DNA of 33,125 nt from an uncultured Verrucomicrobiales bacterium. Lineage in GTDB: Bacteria > Verrucomicrobiota > Verrucomicrobiia > Verrucomicrobiales > Akkermansiaceae. Within the stretch, counting starts at the first letter, position 1; every line of letters begins with the position of its first letter. A program made the translations under genes and the position numbers. The notes under the pieces are model-generated. The model had not been told where the DNA came from and did no database searches. It saw nothing but the letters and a program-made list of their open reading frames with translations. Below, in pieces: positions 1-7,248 of the stretch. The DNA is taken from the NCBI GenBank assembly GCA_937905985.1, contig CALCWC010000035.1, positions 1 through 33,125 on the forward strand. Reading direction: 5' to 3'.

Positions 1-85
1 CTTTTCATGTCCTACCGGGACTGCCGTGTCCCCTCAGCAAATCTGACGCAGCCCCCCTCCTTACCGCGTGGGCGTAATATGGACT

Positions 86-112
86 TTGCATCTTTTCCGA
101 TTCTGCTATTAT
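86..112 (+). promoter_or_regulatory. Candidate promoter of the toxin-antitoxin-like pair
   Basis: TTGCAT (86-91) and TATTAT (107-112) are separated by 15 nt, or 16 nt if the -35 is read as TTTGCA from 85. The -10 ends 10 nt before the ATG at 123, so the mRNA would start only a few bases before the start codon. Bases 1-85 hold no recognisable gene. Confidence 0.45.
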
Positions 113-122
113 AGGCGTAGTA

Positions 123-374
123 ATGAAGGCCATCCTAAAGAGGAATTGTGCAAAGGGACGCTCGGCTAAGCGCAGCGTTCGCGGGCGGAGCTCGGTTCTT
201 AAGGGGGCAGTTAAGAGCAAGGGGAAAAAGTGCAAGGTGTTGTGCAGCGATTGGCATCGCTTGAATAAGGCGGATGCAGATTTCATTGTGCGGATGGTAA
301 GTGTGGAGCCGCGCCCGAATCCTGCATTGGAGGCAGTGCGGGAGCTCCATGCGTCTATCCCTCAACTGGGGTGA
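123..374 (+). CDS. Putative antitoxin of a GNAT toxin pair, atypical N terminus
   Basis: This encodes 83 residues ending 7 nt before the GNAT gene at 382. The C-terminal part (about residues 46-80, with ADADFIV and a PRPNPALEAV segment) resembles the toxin-binding tail of DUF1778/TacA antitoxins, which typically carry a PPAPNEAL-like motif. The N-terminal 40 residues are unusual: 15 of them are Lys or Arg, and I see no ribbon-helix-helix signature of the kind expected in TacA. The basic stretch could be a different DNA-binding segment or the remains of a frameshifted one; neither other plus frame is open across it. In TacA-type systems the antitoxin binds the toxin and represses the operon. 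The role here rests on the C-terminal similarity and position. The region has lower GC than the neighbouring genes, which suggests acquisition. Confidence 0.5.
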   Translation: MKAILKRNCAKGRSAKRSVRGRSSVLKGAVKSKGKKCKVLCSDWHRLNKADADFIVRMVSVEPRPNPALEAVRELHASIPQLG

Positions 375-381
375 TAGTGAA

Positions 382-867
382 ATGAAGCTGGCATTTGCCT
401 ATCTTGGAAATATTGACGTGTCATCCTCGCCTTTTGATTGCGGGGATAGTTTTCTAAATGATTTTTTAACGGAGGTCGCAGCGCGTCTTGTGGAACAGGG
501 TTTAAGCGCGGTTAAATTACTCGTAGATCAAGATAATTCGCGAGTGGTGGGTTTTTACGCCATCTCTCCCATGAGGATTGAAATTGGACGCCTTTCCCCA
601 GAACAAAGGAATCAATACGATGTCGCGTTCCCTATCCCCGCATGGCTGATTGGACGTTTGGCTGTGGATAAGGCATACCAAAAACAGCATTTAGGTGCCG
701 CCTTGTTGCGGGATGCCATGACAAATATCACACAGAGAGCTGCTCAAGGTGCCGGAGCTCTCATTATTGTGGATGCCAAAAACAAGAAAATCAAGAATTT
801 CTATAAGAAATACGGGTTTTCCACGTTGCCGTCAAGCGGGTTGAAATTGGCGTGTCCCATTCGTTGA
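382..867 (+). CDS. GNAT-family acetyltransferase, TacT-like toxin
   Basis: The product has 161 residues, the usual size of TacT/AtaT-type GNAT toxins, which acetylate the amino group of charged aminoacyl-tRNA and block translation. Visible features are the N-terminal FDCGDSFLNDFL segment typical of these toxins, a strand with VVGFYAIS (55-62), the IGRLAVDKAYQ strand (90-100) leading into the acetyl-CoA loop, and a C-terminal FYKKYGF (140-146) whose Tyr141 matches the catalytic Tyr position of TacT. The acetyl-CoA loop is degenerate: family members usually read R-x-x-G-x-G/A, and here it is QKQHLGA, so the first Arg is Gln. The ATG at 382 is chosen because it follows the upstream stop by 7 nt and gives the family's normal N terminus. 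It was probably gained with its upstream partner as a module. Confidence 0.75.
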   Translation: MKLAFAYLGNIDVSSSPFDCGDSFLNDFLTEVAARLVEQGLSAVKLLVDQDNSRVVGFYAISPMRIEIGRLSPEQRNQYDVAFPIPAWLIGRLAVDKAYQKQHLGAALLRDAMTNITQRAAQGAGALIIVDAKNKKIKNFYKKYGFSTLPSSGLKLACPIR

Positions 868-887
868 AAAACACCAGTCTACCTTGT

Positions 888-1376
888 TCACTTAGCCTGT
901 GCGAGGAGGGCTAGGGCGCGGGATGCGACGAGGTTTCGGAAGGCGGAGCGGGAGAGGTTGGGTTGGAAGATGGTTTCCGTGTGGGTGGGTTGGCCTTTGC
1001 GGGCGAGGGCGATGCAGACGGTACCGACCTCCGGTTCGTTGGGGGCACCCTTGGTGGGGCCTGCGTTGCCGGAGACGGCCACGGCGAGGTCGGCACCGGC
1101 GAATTGGCGGGCGTTTTCCGCCATGGAGCGGACCACGGGCTCGCTCACGGCGCTGTACTGCTCCAGTACCTCGTGAGGGACGTGGAGCTGGCGCTCCTTG
1201 GCCTCGTTGCAGTAGGTGACCCAGCCGTAGCGGAACGCCTGGGATGCGCCAGGCACGCCGGTGAGCAGGGCGGCGATGAGCCCGCCGGTGCAGCTCTCCG
1301 CGGTGGCGGTGGTGAGCCCGGCGGCCTTCAGGTTCTGCACGGCGGCGTAGGCCGCGAGTTCAAGCCCGGCGTCCAT
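888..1376 (-). CDS. pncC: Nicotinamide-nucleotide amidohydrolase (CinA C-terminal domain)
   Basis: This is a stand-alone CinA C-terminal domain of 162 residues, the size of PncC proteins. These deamidate nicotinamide mononucleotide to nicotinate mononucleotide in NAD recycling. It shows the family hallmark TAESCTGGLIAALLT near the N terminus and a glycine-rich GNAGPTKGAPNEPEVGTV segment that matches the G-x-AGP...PVGTV motif. There is no N-terminal MoaB-like domain of the kind found in full-length CinA. The ATG at 1376 is preferred; an in-frame TTG at 1385 would overlap the ispF stop. It is the last gene of polA-ispF-cinA and starts 5 nt after ispF ends, so it is almost certainly co-transcribed. 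Confidence 0.9.
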   Translation of the reverse strand: MDAGLELAAYAAVQNLKAAGLTTATAESCTGGLIAALLTGVPGASQAFRYGWVTYCNEAKERQLHVPHEVLEQYSAVSEPVVRSMAENARQFAGADLAVAVSGNAGPTKGAPNEPEVGTVCIALARKGQPTHTETIFQPNLSRSAFRNLVASRALALLAQAK

Positions 1377-1381
1377 GGCAA

Positions 1382-1873
1382 TCAAAATTCATCCGGCAGG
1401 GCAACGGACACGGTGGCGAAGGCTGCGATACCCTCGCCGCGTCCGATGGCACCGAGTTTCTCGTTGGTGGTGGCCTTCACGCCCACGCGGCGGGGCGACA
1501 CATCCAGCACGGCGGCCAGTGTGGCCTTCATGTCCGGCACGAAGCGCATAATCTTGGGGGCTTCCGCAATGAGCGCGCAGTCCACGTTCACCACGCGGCC
1601 TCCCTGGCCCTGCAGCAGCTCCACGGCCTTCTGCACGATGAGCAGGGAGCTGATGTTCTCGCACGAGGGGTCGCTGGGCGGGAACCAGTAGCCGATGTCG
1701 CGCTCACCGATGGCTCCGAGGATGGCGTCTGCGAGCGCGTGGCAGAGTACATCGGCGTCGCTGTGGCCATCGAGCCCCTGTGTGTCGTGCACCTTGATGC
1801 CGCCGAGCATGAGCGGTCGCGGCGTGGGGGAGAAGCGGTGGATATCATATCCGAGTCCTACAAGTGTAATCAT
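1382..1873 (-). CDS. ispF: 2-C-methyl-D-erythritol 2,4-cyclodiphosphate synthase
   Basis: IspF converts CDP-methylerythritol 2-phosphate to the cyclic 2,4-diphosphate and CMP in the MEP isoprenoid pathway. The 163-residue product has the expected length. The zinc ligands are visible as Asp10 and His12 in YDIHRF and His45 in the HSDADVLCHALADA block. Further family motifs are DIGYWFPP and, near the C terminus, VKATTNEKLGAIGRGEGIAA, which matches the conserved KATTTEKLGFxGRGEG signature. It lies 15 nt downstream of polA and 5 nt upstream of the cinA domain gene. No ispD fusion is present. It is a cytoplasmic housekeeping enzyme and is probably essential. Confidence 0.96.
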   Translation of the reverse strand: MITLVGLGYDIHRFSPTPRPLMLGGIKVHDTQGLDGHSDADVLCHALADAILGAIGERDIGYWFPPSDPSCENISSLLIVQKAVELLQGQGGRVVNVDCALIAEAPKIMRFVPDMKATLAAVLDVSPRRVGVKATTNEKLGAIGRGEGIAAFATVSVALPDEF

Positions 1874-1888
1874 AATCGTTGAAAAAAA

Positions 1889-4663
1889 TCAATGTGCGTC
1901 CAGCCAGTTGGGGGCGGTGTTGGCCTCCACCTCCAGCGGCACGCCGTTGGGCAGGGGGAGCGCGTTGCGCATGGTATCTTTAATCTGCTCGATGAGTTCG
2001 TGCTCGTCCTCGTGGAGGTCGATGAGCAGTTCATCGTGAATCTGCATGATCATGCGGCTTCTGCGGCCCTGCAGCAGTTGCGCCACGCGCACCATGGCAA
2101 TCTTGATCATATCCGCCGCGGAACCCTGGATGGGCGTGTTGATGGCGGTTCGTTCCGCGGCGCTGCGCAGGTTGGCGTTGGCGCTGCGGAGGTCCGGCAG
2201 GTTGCGTCGGCGTCCGCAGAGCGTCTCTGCGTAGCCCTTCTCCGTGGCATCGCTCACCAGCTTGTCCATGTACGCCTTCACGCCGGGGAACTGGGTGAAG
2301 TAGCTCTCTATCAGGGCTGCGGCCTCGCCGCGCGGGCAGTTGAGGCGCTGCGAGAGCCCGAACGCGGAGATGCCGTAGATGATGCCGAAGTTCACGGTTT
2401 TGGCGGCGCGGCGCATGTCGGACGTCACGTCCGCGTGGTCGATTCCGTAGATGCGTGCGGCGGTTTCCGCATGGATGTCGCGCCCGCTCTGGAAGGCGGC
2501 CACCATGGCGGGGTCTGCGGAGAGGGCAGCCATGAGGCGCAGCTCCACCTGCGAGTAGTCGGCGGAGAGGATGGCGTGGTGCCCGTCGCGCGCCACGAAG
2601 GCGCGGCGGATGAGCTTGCCTGCGTCCGACCGCACGGGGATGTTCTGCAGATTGGGGTTCTGGGATGCCAGGCGCCCGGTGGCGGTGACCATCTGCAGCA
2701 GGGTGGAGTGGATGCGCCCGTCCTTCGGCGAGATGTAGCGGGGCAGGGCGTCCAGGTACGTGCCCTTGAGCTTGGTGAGCTCGCGGTACTCCAGGATGTC
2801 GGTCACCAGCGGGGATTTGCCCTCCAGCTTGCGCAGCGTCTCCTCGTCCGTGACGTATTGCCCGGTGCGGGTTTTCTTGGGTTTCTCCAGCAGCTTCATC
2901 TTGCCGAACAGCAGCTCGCCGAGCTGGCGCGGGGAGTTCAGGTTAATGGGCTCGCCGACGATGGCATCGATGCGTGCGCGGATTTCCTCAATCTTCTCTC
3001 CCAGCTCGGTGGATGCCTTTTCCAACTGCGTGGGCTCCACGCGCATGCCTTCCTCCTCAATGGCGGCGAGCACGGGCGTGAGCGGGAACTCGATGTTGCG
3101 CATGAGCGCATCCTGCCCCGCTTCCTTGAGCTTGGGCGCGAGGGCGTTCGCGAGGCGCAGCGTCACATCGGCGTCCTCCGCGGCGTAGTCGGCCATGGCT
3201 TCCACGGGTACGGCGGCGGTGTCCAGCTCCTTGCCCTTGGCGGGGGCGATGTCCGCCAGCTTGACGGTTCTGTAGGCCAGCAGGGCCTCCGCCATGTCGT
3301 CCATGTTGTGGCGCAGCTCCGGGAAGAGCGCGGTGTGCGCCAGCATGGCATCGAAGAACGGCCCGGCCGTCTCCAGCCCGGCGGTGTGCAGCACCTGCAA
3401 ATCGAACTTGAGGTTGAGCCCCACCTTTTCCGCGTCGCCCGCAAAGGCCGCGTGGAAGGGCTCCAGGGCCTCCGGCGTGTCCACGGGCACGTAGTACGCC
3501 TCATGCTCGTCCAGGCAGAACGACATGCCGAGGATGCGGTCCTGCAGCGGATCCAGCCCGGTGGTTTCCGTGTCGAACGCCCAGCGCGGTGCCGCTTCCA
3601 GGCGTGCGGCCAGCTCGCGGCGTGCCGCGGCATCCGCCACCAGATGGTACGTGTGCGGCGTGTTGTAAATATCGCTGAGCTGCGGAGCGGAGAAGAGGTC
3701 CATCTGCACGGGGCCGTCCGCGGCGGGGGCTTCCTCCTTCTTGGGAGCGGCGGCGGCAAAGAGCTCGCCCATGTCGGCATCCGCCGGCTGCACCCCGCCG
3801 CAGAGCTTCTTGGCGAGCTCGCGGAACTCCAGCTTGGTGAGGATATCTTTCAACGCGGCAGTGTCGAATTCCTGCCGCTTGCAGTTGTCGAGCTTGACGG
3901 TGAGCGGCACGTCTCGGCGGATGGTGGCCAGCTCGTAGGAAAGGCGGGCACTCTCCGCGTTCTCCTCGATTTTCTGGCGCAGCTTGCCCTTGATGTCGGC
4001 GGTGTGGGCCAGCATGTTCTCGATGCTGCCGAACTGGGCGATGAGCTTCTTGGCGGTCACCTCTCCCACGCCGGGCACGCCGGGGATGTTGTCGGAGGCG
4101 TCGCCCATGAGTGCCAGAATGTCGATGATCTGCTTCGGTTCGCCGATGCCCCATTCCTCCAGGAAGGCATCCATGGTCACCGTCTCGAAATCGCTCCCCT
4201 TCTTGCCGGGGCGCCGGAACGTGCACGTGGGGGAGAGCAGCTGCCCCAGGTCCTTGTCTTTGGACACCATGTAACTCTCCATGCCGCCTTGTTCGTCCGC
4301 CATCCGCGTGAGCGTGCCGATGAGGTCGTCCGCCTCGAACCCCGGCTGCCGCAGCGTGGTGATGCGCATGGCTGCCAGGATTTCCGCAATCCAGGGGATG
4401 GAGTCGCGCAGCTCCTGCGGCATGGCCTGCCGGTTGGCCTTGTACTCCGGGAAACGCTCGTGCCGGAATGTGGGACCGCTCGGATCCAGGCAGGCCACAA
4501 TGTGCGTGGGCTGCTCCTTCTCTATCAGGTGCACCACCGTGTTGATGAAGCCGAACATGGCCGATGTGTTCAGGCCTTTCGAATTGCGCATCGGCGAGTT
4601 GATGAAGGCATAGAACGCGCGGTAGATGAGCGCCATGCCGTCCAGTATGCAGAATGTCCCCAT
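1889..4663 (-). CDS. polA: DNA polymerase I
   Basis: The 924-residue protein has all three Pol I domains. The 5' nuclease (about 1-300) shows ILDGMALIYRAFYAF, GFEADDLIGT and GDASDNIPGVPGVG. The 3'-5' exonuclease (about 340-510) keeps the catalytic set, with DTE at 364-366, NLKFDLQVL, and YAAEDAD, so proofreading should be active. The polymerase domain has DYSQVELRLMAALS (motif A), RRAAKTVNFGIIYG (motif B) and MQIHDELL at about 873 (motif C). It fills gaps in Okazaki-fragment processing and repair. It is the first gene of polA-ispF-cinA and is transcribed from a promoter that leaves almost no leader. The ATG gives the conserved N terminus. Confidence 0.98.
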   Translation of the reverse strand: MGTFCILDGMALIYRAFYAFINSPMRNSKGLNTSAMFGFINTVVHLIEKEQPTHIVACLDPSGPTFRHERFPEYKANRQAMPQELRDSIPWIAEILAAMRITTLRQPGFEADDLIGTLTRMADEQGGMESYMVSKDKDLGQLLSPTCTFRRPGKKGSDFETVTMDAFLEEWGIGEPKQIIDILALMGDASDNIPGVPGVGEVTAKKLIAQFGSIENMLAHTADIKGKLRQKIEENAESARLSYELATIRRDVPLTVKLDNCKRQEFDTAALKDILTKLEFRELAKKLCGGVQPADADMGELFAAAAPKKEEAPAADGPVQMDLFSAPQLSDIYNTPHTYHLVADAAARRELAARLEAAPRWAFDTETTGLDPLQDRILGMSFCLDEHEAYYVPVDTPEALEPFHAAFAGDAEKVGLNLKFDLQVLHTAGLETAGPFFDAMLAHTALFPELRHNMDDMAEALLAYRTVKLADIAPAKGKELDTAAVPVEAMADYAAEDADVTLRLANALAPKLKEAGQDALMRNIEFPLTPVLAAIEEEGMRVEPTQLEKASTELGEKIEEIRARIDAIVGEPINLNSPRQLGELLFGKMKLLEKPKKTRTGQYVTDEETLRKLEGKSPLVTDILEYRELTKLKGTYLDALPRYISPKDGRIHSTLLQMVTATGRLASQNPNLQNIPVRSDAGKLIRRAFVARDGHHAILSADYSQVELRLMAALSADPAMVAAFQSGRDIHAETAARIYGIDHADVTSDMRRAAKTVNFGIIYGISAFGLSQRLNCPRGEAAALIESYFTQFPGVKAYMDKLVSDATEKGYAETLCGRRRNLPDLRSANANLRSAAERTAINTPIQGSAADMIKIAMVRVAQLLQGRRSRMIMQIHDELLIDLHEDEHELIEQIKDTMRNALPLPNGVPLEVEANTAPNWLDAH

Positions 4664-4672
4664 GAGACCCCC

Positions 4673-4701
4673 ATGCTATCACAAGTGCGGTGGTTTTACA
4701 A
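4673..4701 (-). promoter_or_regulatory. Promoter of polA-ispF-cinA, near-leaderless
   Basis: On the minus strand TTGTAA (4701-4696), a 17-nt spacer and TAGCAT (4678-4673) are followed after 9 nt by the polA ATG. The predicted leader is about 3 nt. The -35 lies inside the left arm of a palindromic repeat. Confidence 0.6.
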
Positions 4702-4784
4702 TCTACAATTTGAAAATGCCCGCGCCGCTTGCGGCGCGCGTACTTTGAAAATTGTAAATCGTCAATCGTCAATCGTAAATTGCA
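4694..4784. repeat. Palindromic intergenic repeat, GC-core type (copy 1)
   Basis: The outer arms are AT-rich and partly complementary: TTTTACAATCTACAATTTG on the left and GAAAATTGTAAATCGTCAAT on the right. They surround a GC core with a perfect 7-bp stem, GCGCCGC-TT-GCGGCGC (4722-4737). The right arm contains GTCAATC reiterations. A related, shorter unit lies at 22045-22078. Confidence 0.6.
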
Positions 4785-4802
4785 AATTCCCTGCATTCCT
4801 CC

Positions 4803-4831
4803 TTGAAATCACGCGAGGGTGGGAGTAAAGT
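4803..4831 (+). promoter_or_regulatory. Promoter of the M42 peptidase gene, near-leaderless
   Basis: TTGAAA (4803-4808), a 17-nt spacer and TAAAGT (4826-4831) end 10 nt before the ATG at 4842. This decides the start: a GTG at 4833 follows GGGAG at an SD-like distance, but it would lie upstream of the predicted transcription start. Confidence 0.55.
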
Positions 4832-4841
4832 AGTGGCAGTT

Positions 4842-6017
4842 ATGAACATTCCGCTTTTCAAGAAGCTGTGCGAGGCGACAGGTGCGCCCGCGTTCGAGTA
4901 TGAAATCCGCCAGATTATCATCGATGAGATGGCTCCCCTGGCCGATGACGTTTGGGTGGACAACGTGGGAGACGTGATTGCCCTCATCAAGGGCAAGAGC
5001 TCCGACGAGCGCATCATGTGCGCCGCCCACATGGATGAAATCGGCTTCATCGTGCGCCATATCGACAACGACGGCTTTATCCGCATCCTGCCGCTCGGCG
5101 GGTTCGACCCGAAGACGCTCACGGCGCAGCGCGTGGTGGTGCACGGCAAGAAGGACCTCCCCGGCTGCATGGGCGTGAAGCCCATCCACGTGATGACGCC
5201 GGAGGAGCGCACCAAGATGCCCGCCGTCACCGATTTCGTGGTGGATGTGGGTATGACCAAGAAGGAGGTGGAGAAGTGGGTCTCCGTGGGCGATTGCATC
5301 ACCCGCGTGGGCGACCTCGTGGAGATGGGCGACTGCCTGAACGTGAAGAGCATCGACAACCGCGGCGGCTGCTACATGCTGGTGGAGGCCGTGCGCCAGC
5401 TCAAGAAAGCCGGCATCACCCCCATGTACGACCTGTACGCCGTGTTCACGGTGCAGGAGGAAGTGGGCCTGCGCGGCGCCCAGGCGTCCACCCTCGCCAT
5501 CCAGCCCACCTTCTCCTTCGCGCTGGACACCACCATCGCATTCGACACTCCCGGCAGCGGCTCGCACGACAAGTGCACCGTGCTTGGCAAGGGCGCGGGC
5601 GTGAAGGTGTACGACAGCACCATGATCACCGACAGCCGAGTGGTCAAGTACATGGTGGCCCTGGCGGAGGAAGGCAAGATTCCCTACCAGCTGGAACTCC
5701 TTTCCGCTGGTGGTACGGATGCCGGTGCCCTGCAGAAGTTCGCCGCGGGCGGCTCCATTTGCGGCGCCCTCTCCATCCCCGTGCGCAACGTGCACCAGAG
5801 CATCGAGATGGCCCACAAGGGCGATGTGCAGGCCTGCGTTGACCTGCTGGCCGCCAGCATTGCCAACCTGGAGCGCTGGGACTGGAGCTGGGAGCAGAAG
5901 GAGCGCAAGCTCGCCCCCAAGGAGGCCGCAAAGCCCGCCAAAAAGGCATCCTCTCCCGCCAAGAAGCCCGCACCCAAGGCTCCTGCCAAGAAGGCTCAGC
6001 CCAAGCGCAGGAAGTAA
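4842..6017 (+). CDS. M42-family aminopeptidase with a lysine-rich C-terminal tail
   Basis: This is a 391-residue cytosolic metallo-aminopeptidase of the M42 (glutamyl aminopeptidase/TET/FrvX) family, which trims peptides in large tetrahedral complexes. The two-metal site can be followed in order: AHMDEIGFIV (His and Asp), IDNRGGCY (bridging Asp), QEEVGLRGA (catalytic and metal Glu), ALDTTIAFD (Asp), and VHQSIEMAHKGD (His). The catalytic core ends near residue 350. After it comes an unusual tail of about 40 residues composed almost only of Lys, Ala and Pro (repeated AKK/APKAPAKK), resembling histone H1 or bacterial nucleoid tails. Such a tail is not part of the usual M42 fold and may mediate contact with nucleic acid or acidic surfaces. 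A strong terminator follows. Confidence 0.93.
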   Translation: MNIPLFKKLCEATGAPAFEYEIRQIIIDEMAPLADDVWVDNVGDVIALIKGKSSDERIMCAAHMDEIGFIVRHIDNDGFIRILPLGGFDPKTLTAQRVVVHGKKDLPGCMGVKPIHVMTPEERTKMPAVTDFVVDVGMTKKEVEKWVSVGDCITRVGDLVEMGDCLNVKSIDNRGGCYMLVEAVRQLKKAGITPMYDLYAVFTVQEEVGLRGAQASTLAIQPTFSFALDTTIAFDTPGSGSHDKCTVLGKGAGVKVYDSTMITDSRVVKYMVALAEEGKIPYQLELLSAGGTDAGALQKFAAGGSICGALSIPVRNVHQSIEMAHKGDVQACVDLLAASIANLERWDWSWEQKERKLAPKEAAKPAKKASSPAKKPAPKAPAKKAQPKRRK

Positions 6018-6042
6018 TGCATCGCTAATTTCACCCATTATC

Positions 6043-6075
6043 AAAGAGCCATCCGCAATCAGCGGATGGCTCTTT
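6043..6075 (+). terminator. Rho-independent terminator of the M42 peptidase gene
   Basis: A perfect 14-bp stem, AAAGAGCCATCCGC with GCGGATGGCTCTTT, closes a 5-nt AATCA loop. It lies 26 nt after the stop codon. Confidence 0.85.
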
Positions 6076-6107
6076 CAAATTCCCCAAACGCTGCCGGCGG
6101 GAGCAAA

Positions 6108-6300
6108 GTAGAGCTGTACGCGGTGTATATACACAACGCGAATTTAGTATTGAGAATTTTGAATTTGTTTGTAAGCATGCGCGGTGCATACACTCATGGC
6201 GTGGTAGGCGGGCGGTTGCATATGCGCGGTGTGTACACACACAGCGCTTGCCAACAAACAAATCCCAAATCTTCAATCTGAAATCCCCAATCCTAAATCG
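6108..6300. repeat. Long imperfect palindromic intergenic repeat, AAATCC type (copy 1)
   Basis: The gap between the M42 gene and the pilin gene (6018-6380) has no gene. It contains a left arm (about 6139-6177, GAATTTAGTATTGAGAATTT and following) and a right arm (about 6245-6300, with CAAACAAATCCCAAATC and repeated AAATCCC/AATCCTAAATC) that are approximately reverse complementary. The centre holds alternating GTGTGTACACACACAGCGC. Related units lie at 16801-16932 and 22309-22380. Confidence 0.65.
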
Positions 6301-6331
6301 CCCCCTCCCGTGTGCGCACTCGGCGCACAAA

Positions 6332-6361
6332 AAACCGCAGCCCCCTACGGAGCTGCGGTTT
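6332..6361 (-). terminator. Rho-independent terminator of the pilin-like gene
   Basis: Read on the minus strand, a 10-bp stem AAACCGCAGC/GCTGCGGTTT with a 10-nt loop is followed by six T. A second small hairpin, TGTGCGC/GCGCACA (6311-6329), lies just beyond it. Confidence 0.85.
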
Positions 6362-6380
6362 GAAATCTCTTTGCCGTGCT

Positions 6381-7136
6381 TTACAGCTCCGGGGCGAGGA
6401 TGAGGTAGTCACCGGCAACATCGCGGCCGCGCTTGGTGGCCGGGAAGATGTCCTTGCCCTTCTGGATGGTGCCCTTGGCCTCGTCCGTCTCGTCCTCCTC
6501 CAGCATGTCCTTCAGGTTCTTCACGGAACCATCGCCGAACAGAACCAAAGCCTGGCCGTCGTAGGAAGCCATGTCGAACACAATGTTCTCACCGGAGTAC
6601 GGGGTGTCGGTGGGGTAGACGTTGCAGAATGCCAGCGGCACGTTGTTCTTGCCCACGGGCTCCTTGCGGTTGGGATCATCGGTACCCTTGCGCAGGACGT
6701 AGGACATGGCGTTTTCGCCGCGGGAGAGAGCGGAACCGTTGGCCAGGCGCTCGTCACCTTCCTTGGTGGCCTTGCCTGCCACGGCGAGCTTGGCGAAGAA
6801 AGGCTTCTCCGAATCATTGGCCGAGCTGTAGAAGACCTGGCGGTAGTAGCAGTTGGAGAACTCGCCCGTGAGCTCGCCGAAGTTCAGGTCGGGCTTCTCC
6901 TCCTGAAGCTGTTCGGCGGTGTTGTCGCACGGATAGCTGCCGTAATCGGTCTTGAACTGGCCGAGAATCTTGTGGACGGACTGCAGGTTGGACTGCGCGA
7001 CTTGGCGGTCACCATCCTTCATGTGGCTAAGGTAGGCATTGCCGCCAATCACGGCCATACTGGCGAGAATGGCGATAACCACCATCAACTCGATAAGGGT
7101 GAAACCCTGCTTTCCGTTTTTGTAAGATACTTTCAT
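6381..7136 (-). CDS. Type IV pilin-like / pseudopilin protein
   Basis: The 251-residue protein begins with a class III prepilin leader: a short basic segment (MKVSYKNGKQG), then G-FTLIELMVVIAILASMAVIG. Cleavage by prepilin peptidase is expected between Gly11 and Phe12, with the Glu at mature position 5 retained. The remainder is a soluble head with few cysteines and a VLFGDGSVK segment near the C terminus, which recalls the FADGHVK motif of the large planctomycete/verrucomicrobial pseudopilin families. It would sit in the inner membrane or be assembled into a pilus or secretion pseudopilus. No assembly ATPase or prepilin peptidase gene is near, so it depends on machinery encoded elsewhere. 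It has its own promoter and terminator. Confidence 0.88.
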   Translation of the reverse strand: MKVSYKNGKQGFTLIELMVVIAILASMAVIGGNAYLSHMKDGDRQVAQSNLQSVHKILGQFKTDYGSYPCDNTAEQLQEEKPDLNFGELTGEFSNCYYRQVFYSSANDSEKPFFAKLAVAGKATKEGDERLANGSALSRGENAMSYVLRKGTDDPNRKEPVGKNNVPLAFCNVYPTDTPYSGENIVFDMASYDGQALVLFGDGSVKNLKDMLEEDETDEAKGTIQKGKDIFPATKRGRDVAGDYLILAPEL

Positions 7137-7167
7137 AGCTGTGATGTAGATTTCGGTTTACCCGTAT

Positions 7168-7196
7168 AATCTAGCACGGAAAACGGCGGCTTGCAA
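7168..7196 (-). promoter_or_regulatory. Promoter of the pilin-like gene
   Basis: On the minus strand TTGCAA (7196-7191), a 17-nt spacer and TAGATT (7173-7168) precede the ATG at 7136 by 31 nt. This unit therefore has an ordinary leader. Confidence 0.55.
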
Positions 7197-7217
7197 GCAG
7201 CAAATGCCAAAATTTGC

Positions 7218-7248
7218 AAAAAATCAAGCTGGAGCGTGCGCTGTCAGC
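7218..7248 (-). terminator. Probable terminator of metX
   Basis: On the minus strand a broken hairpin (GCTG...CAGC outside, AGCG/CGCT inside) overlaps the metX stop and is followed by TTGATTTTTT. The stem is short and interrupted. Confidence 0.4.

Noticed and set aside
1892..4828. 978-residue plus-strand open frame antisense to polA
   Set aside because: It mirrors a clearly identified polymerase, has no family features, and arises because high GC removes stops from the complementary frame.
4809..6044. 411-residue minus-strand open frame opposite the M42 peptidase
   Set aside because: Antisense shadow with low-complexity Gly/His/Leu composition; the plus strand carries all catalytic motifs.
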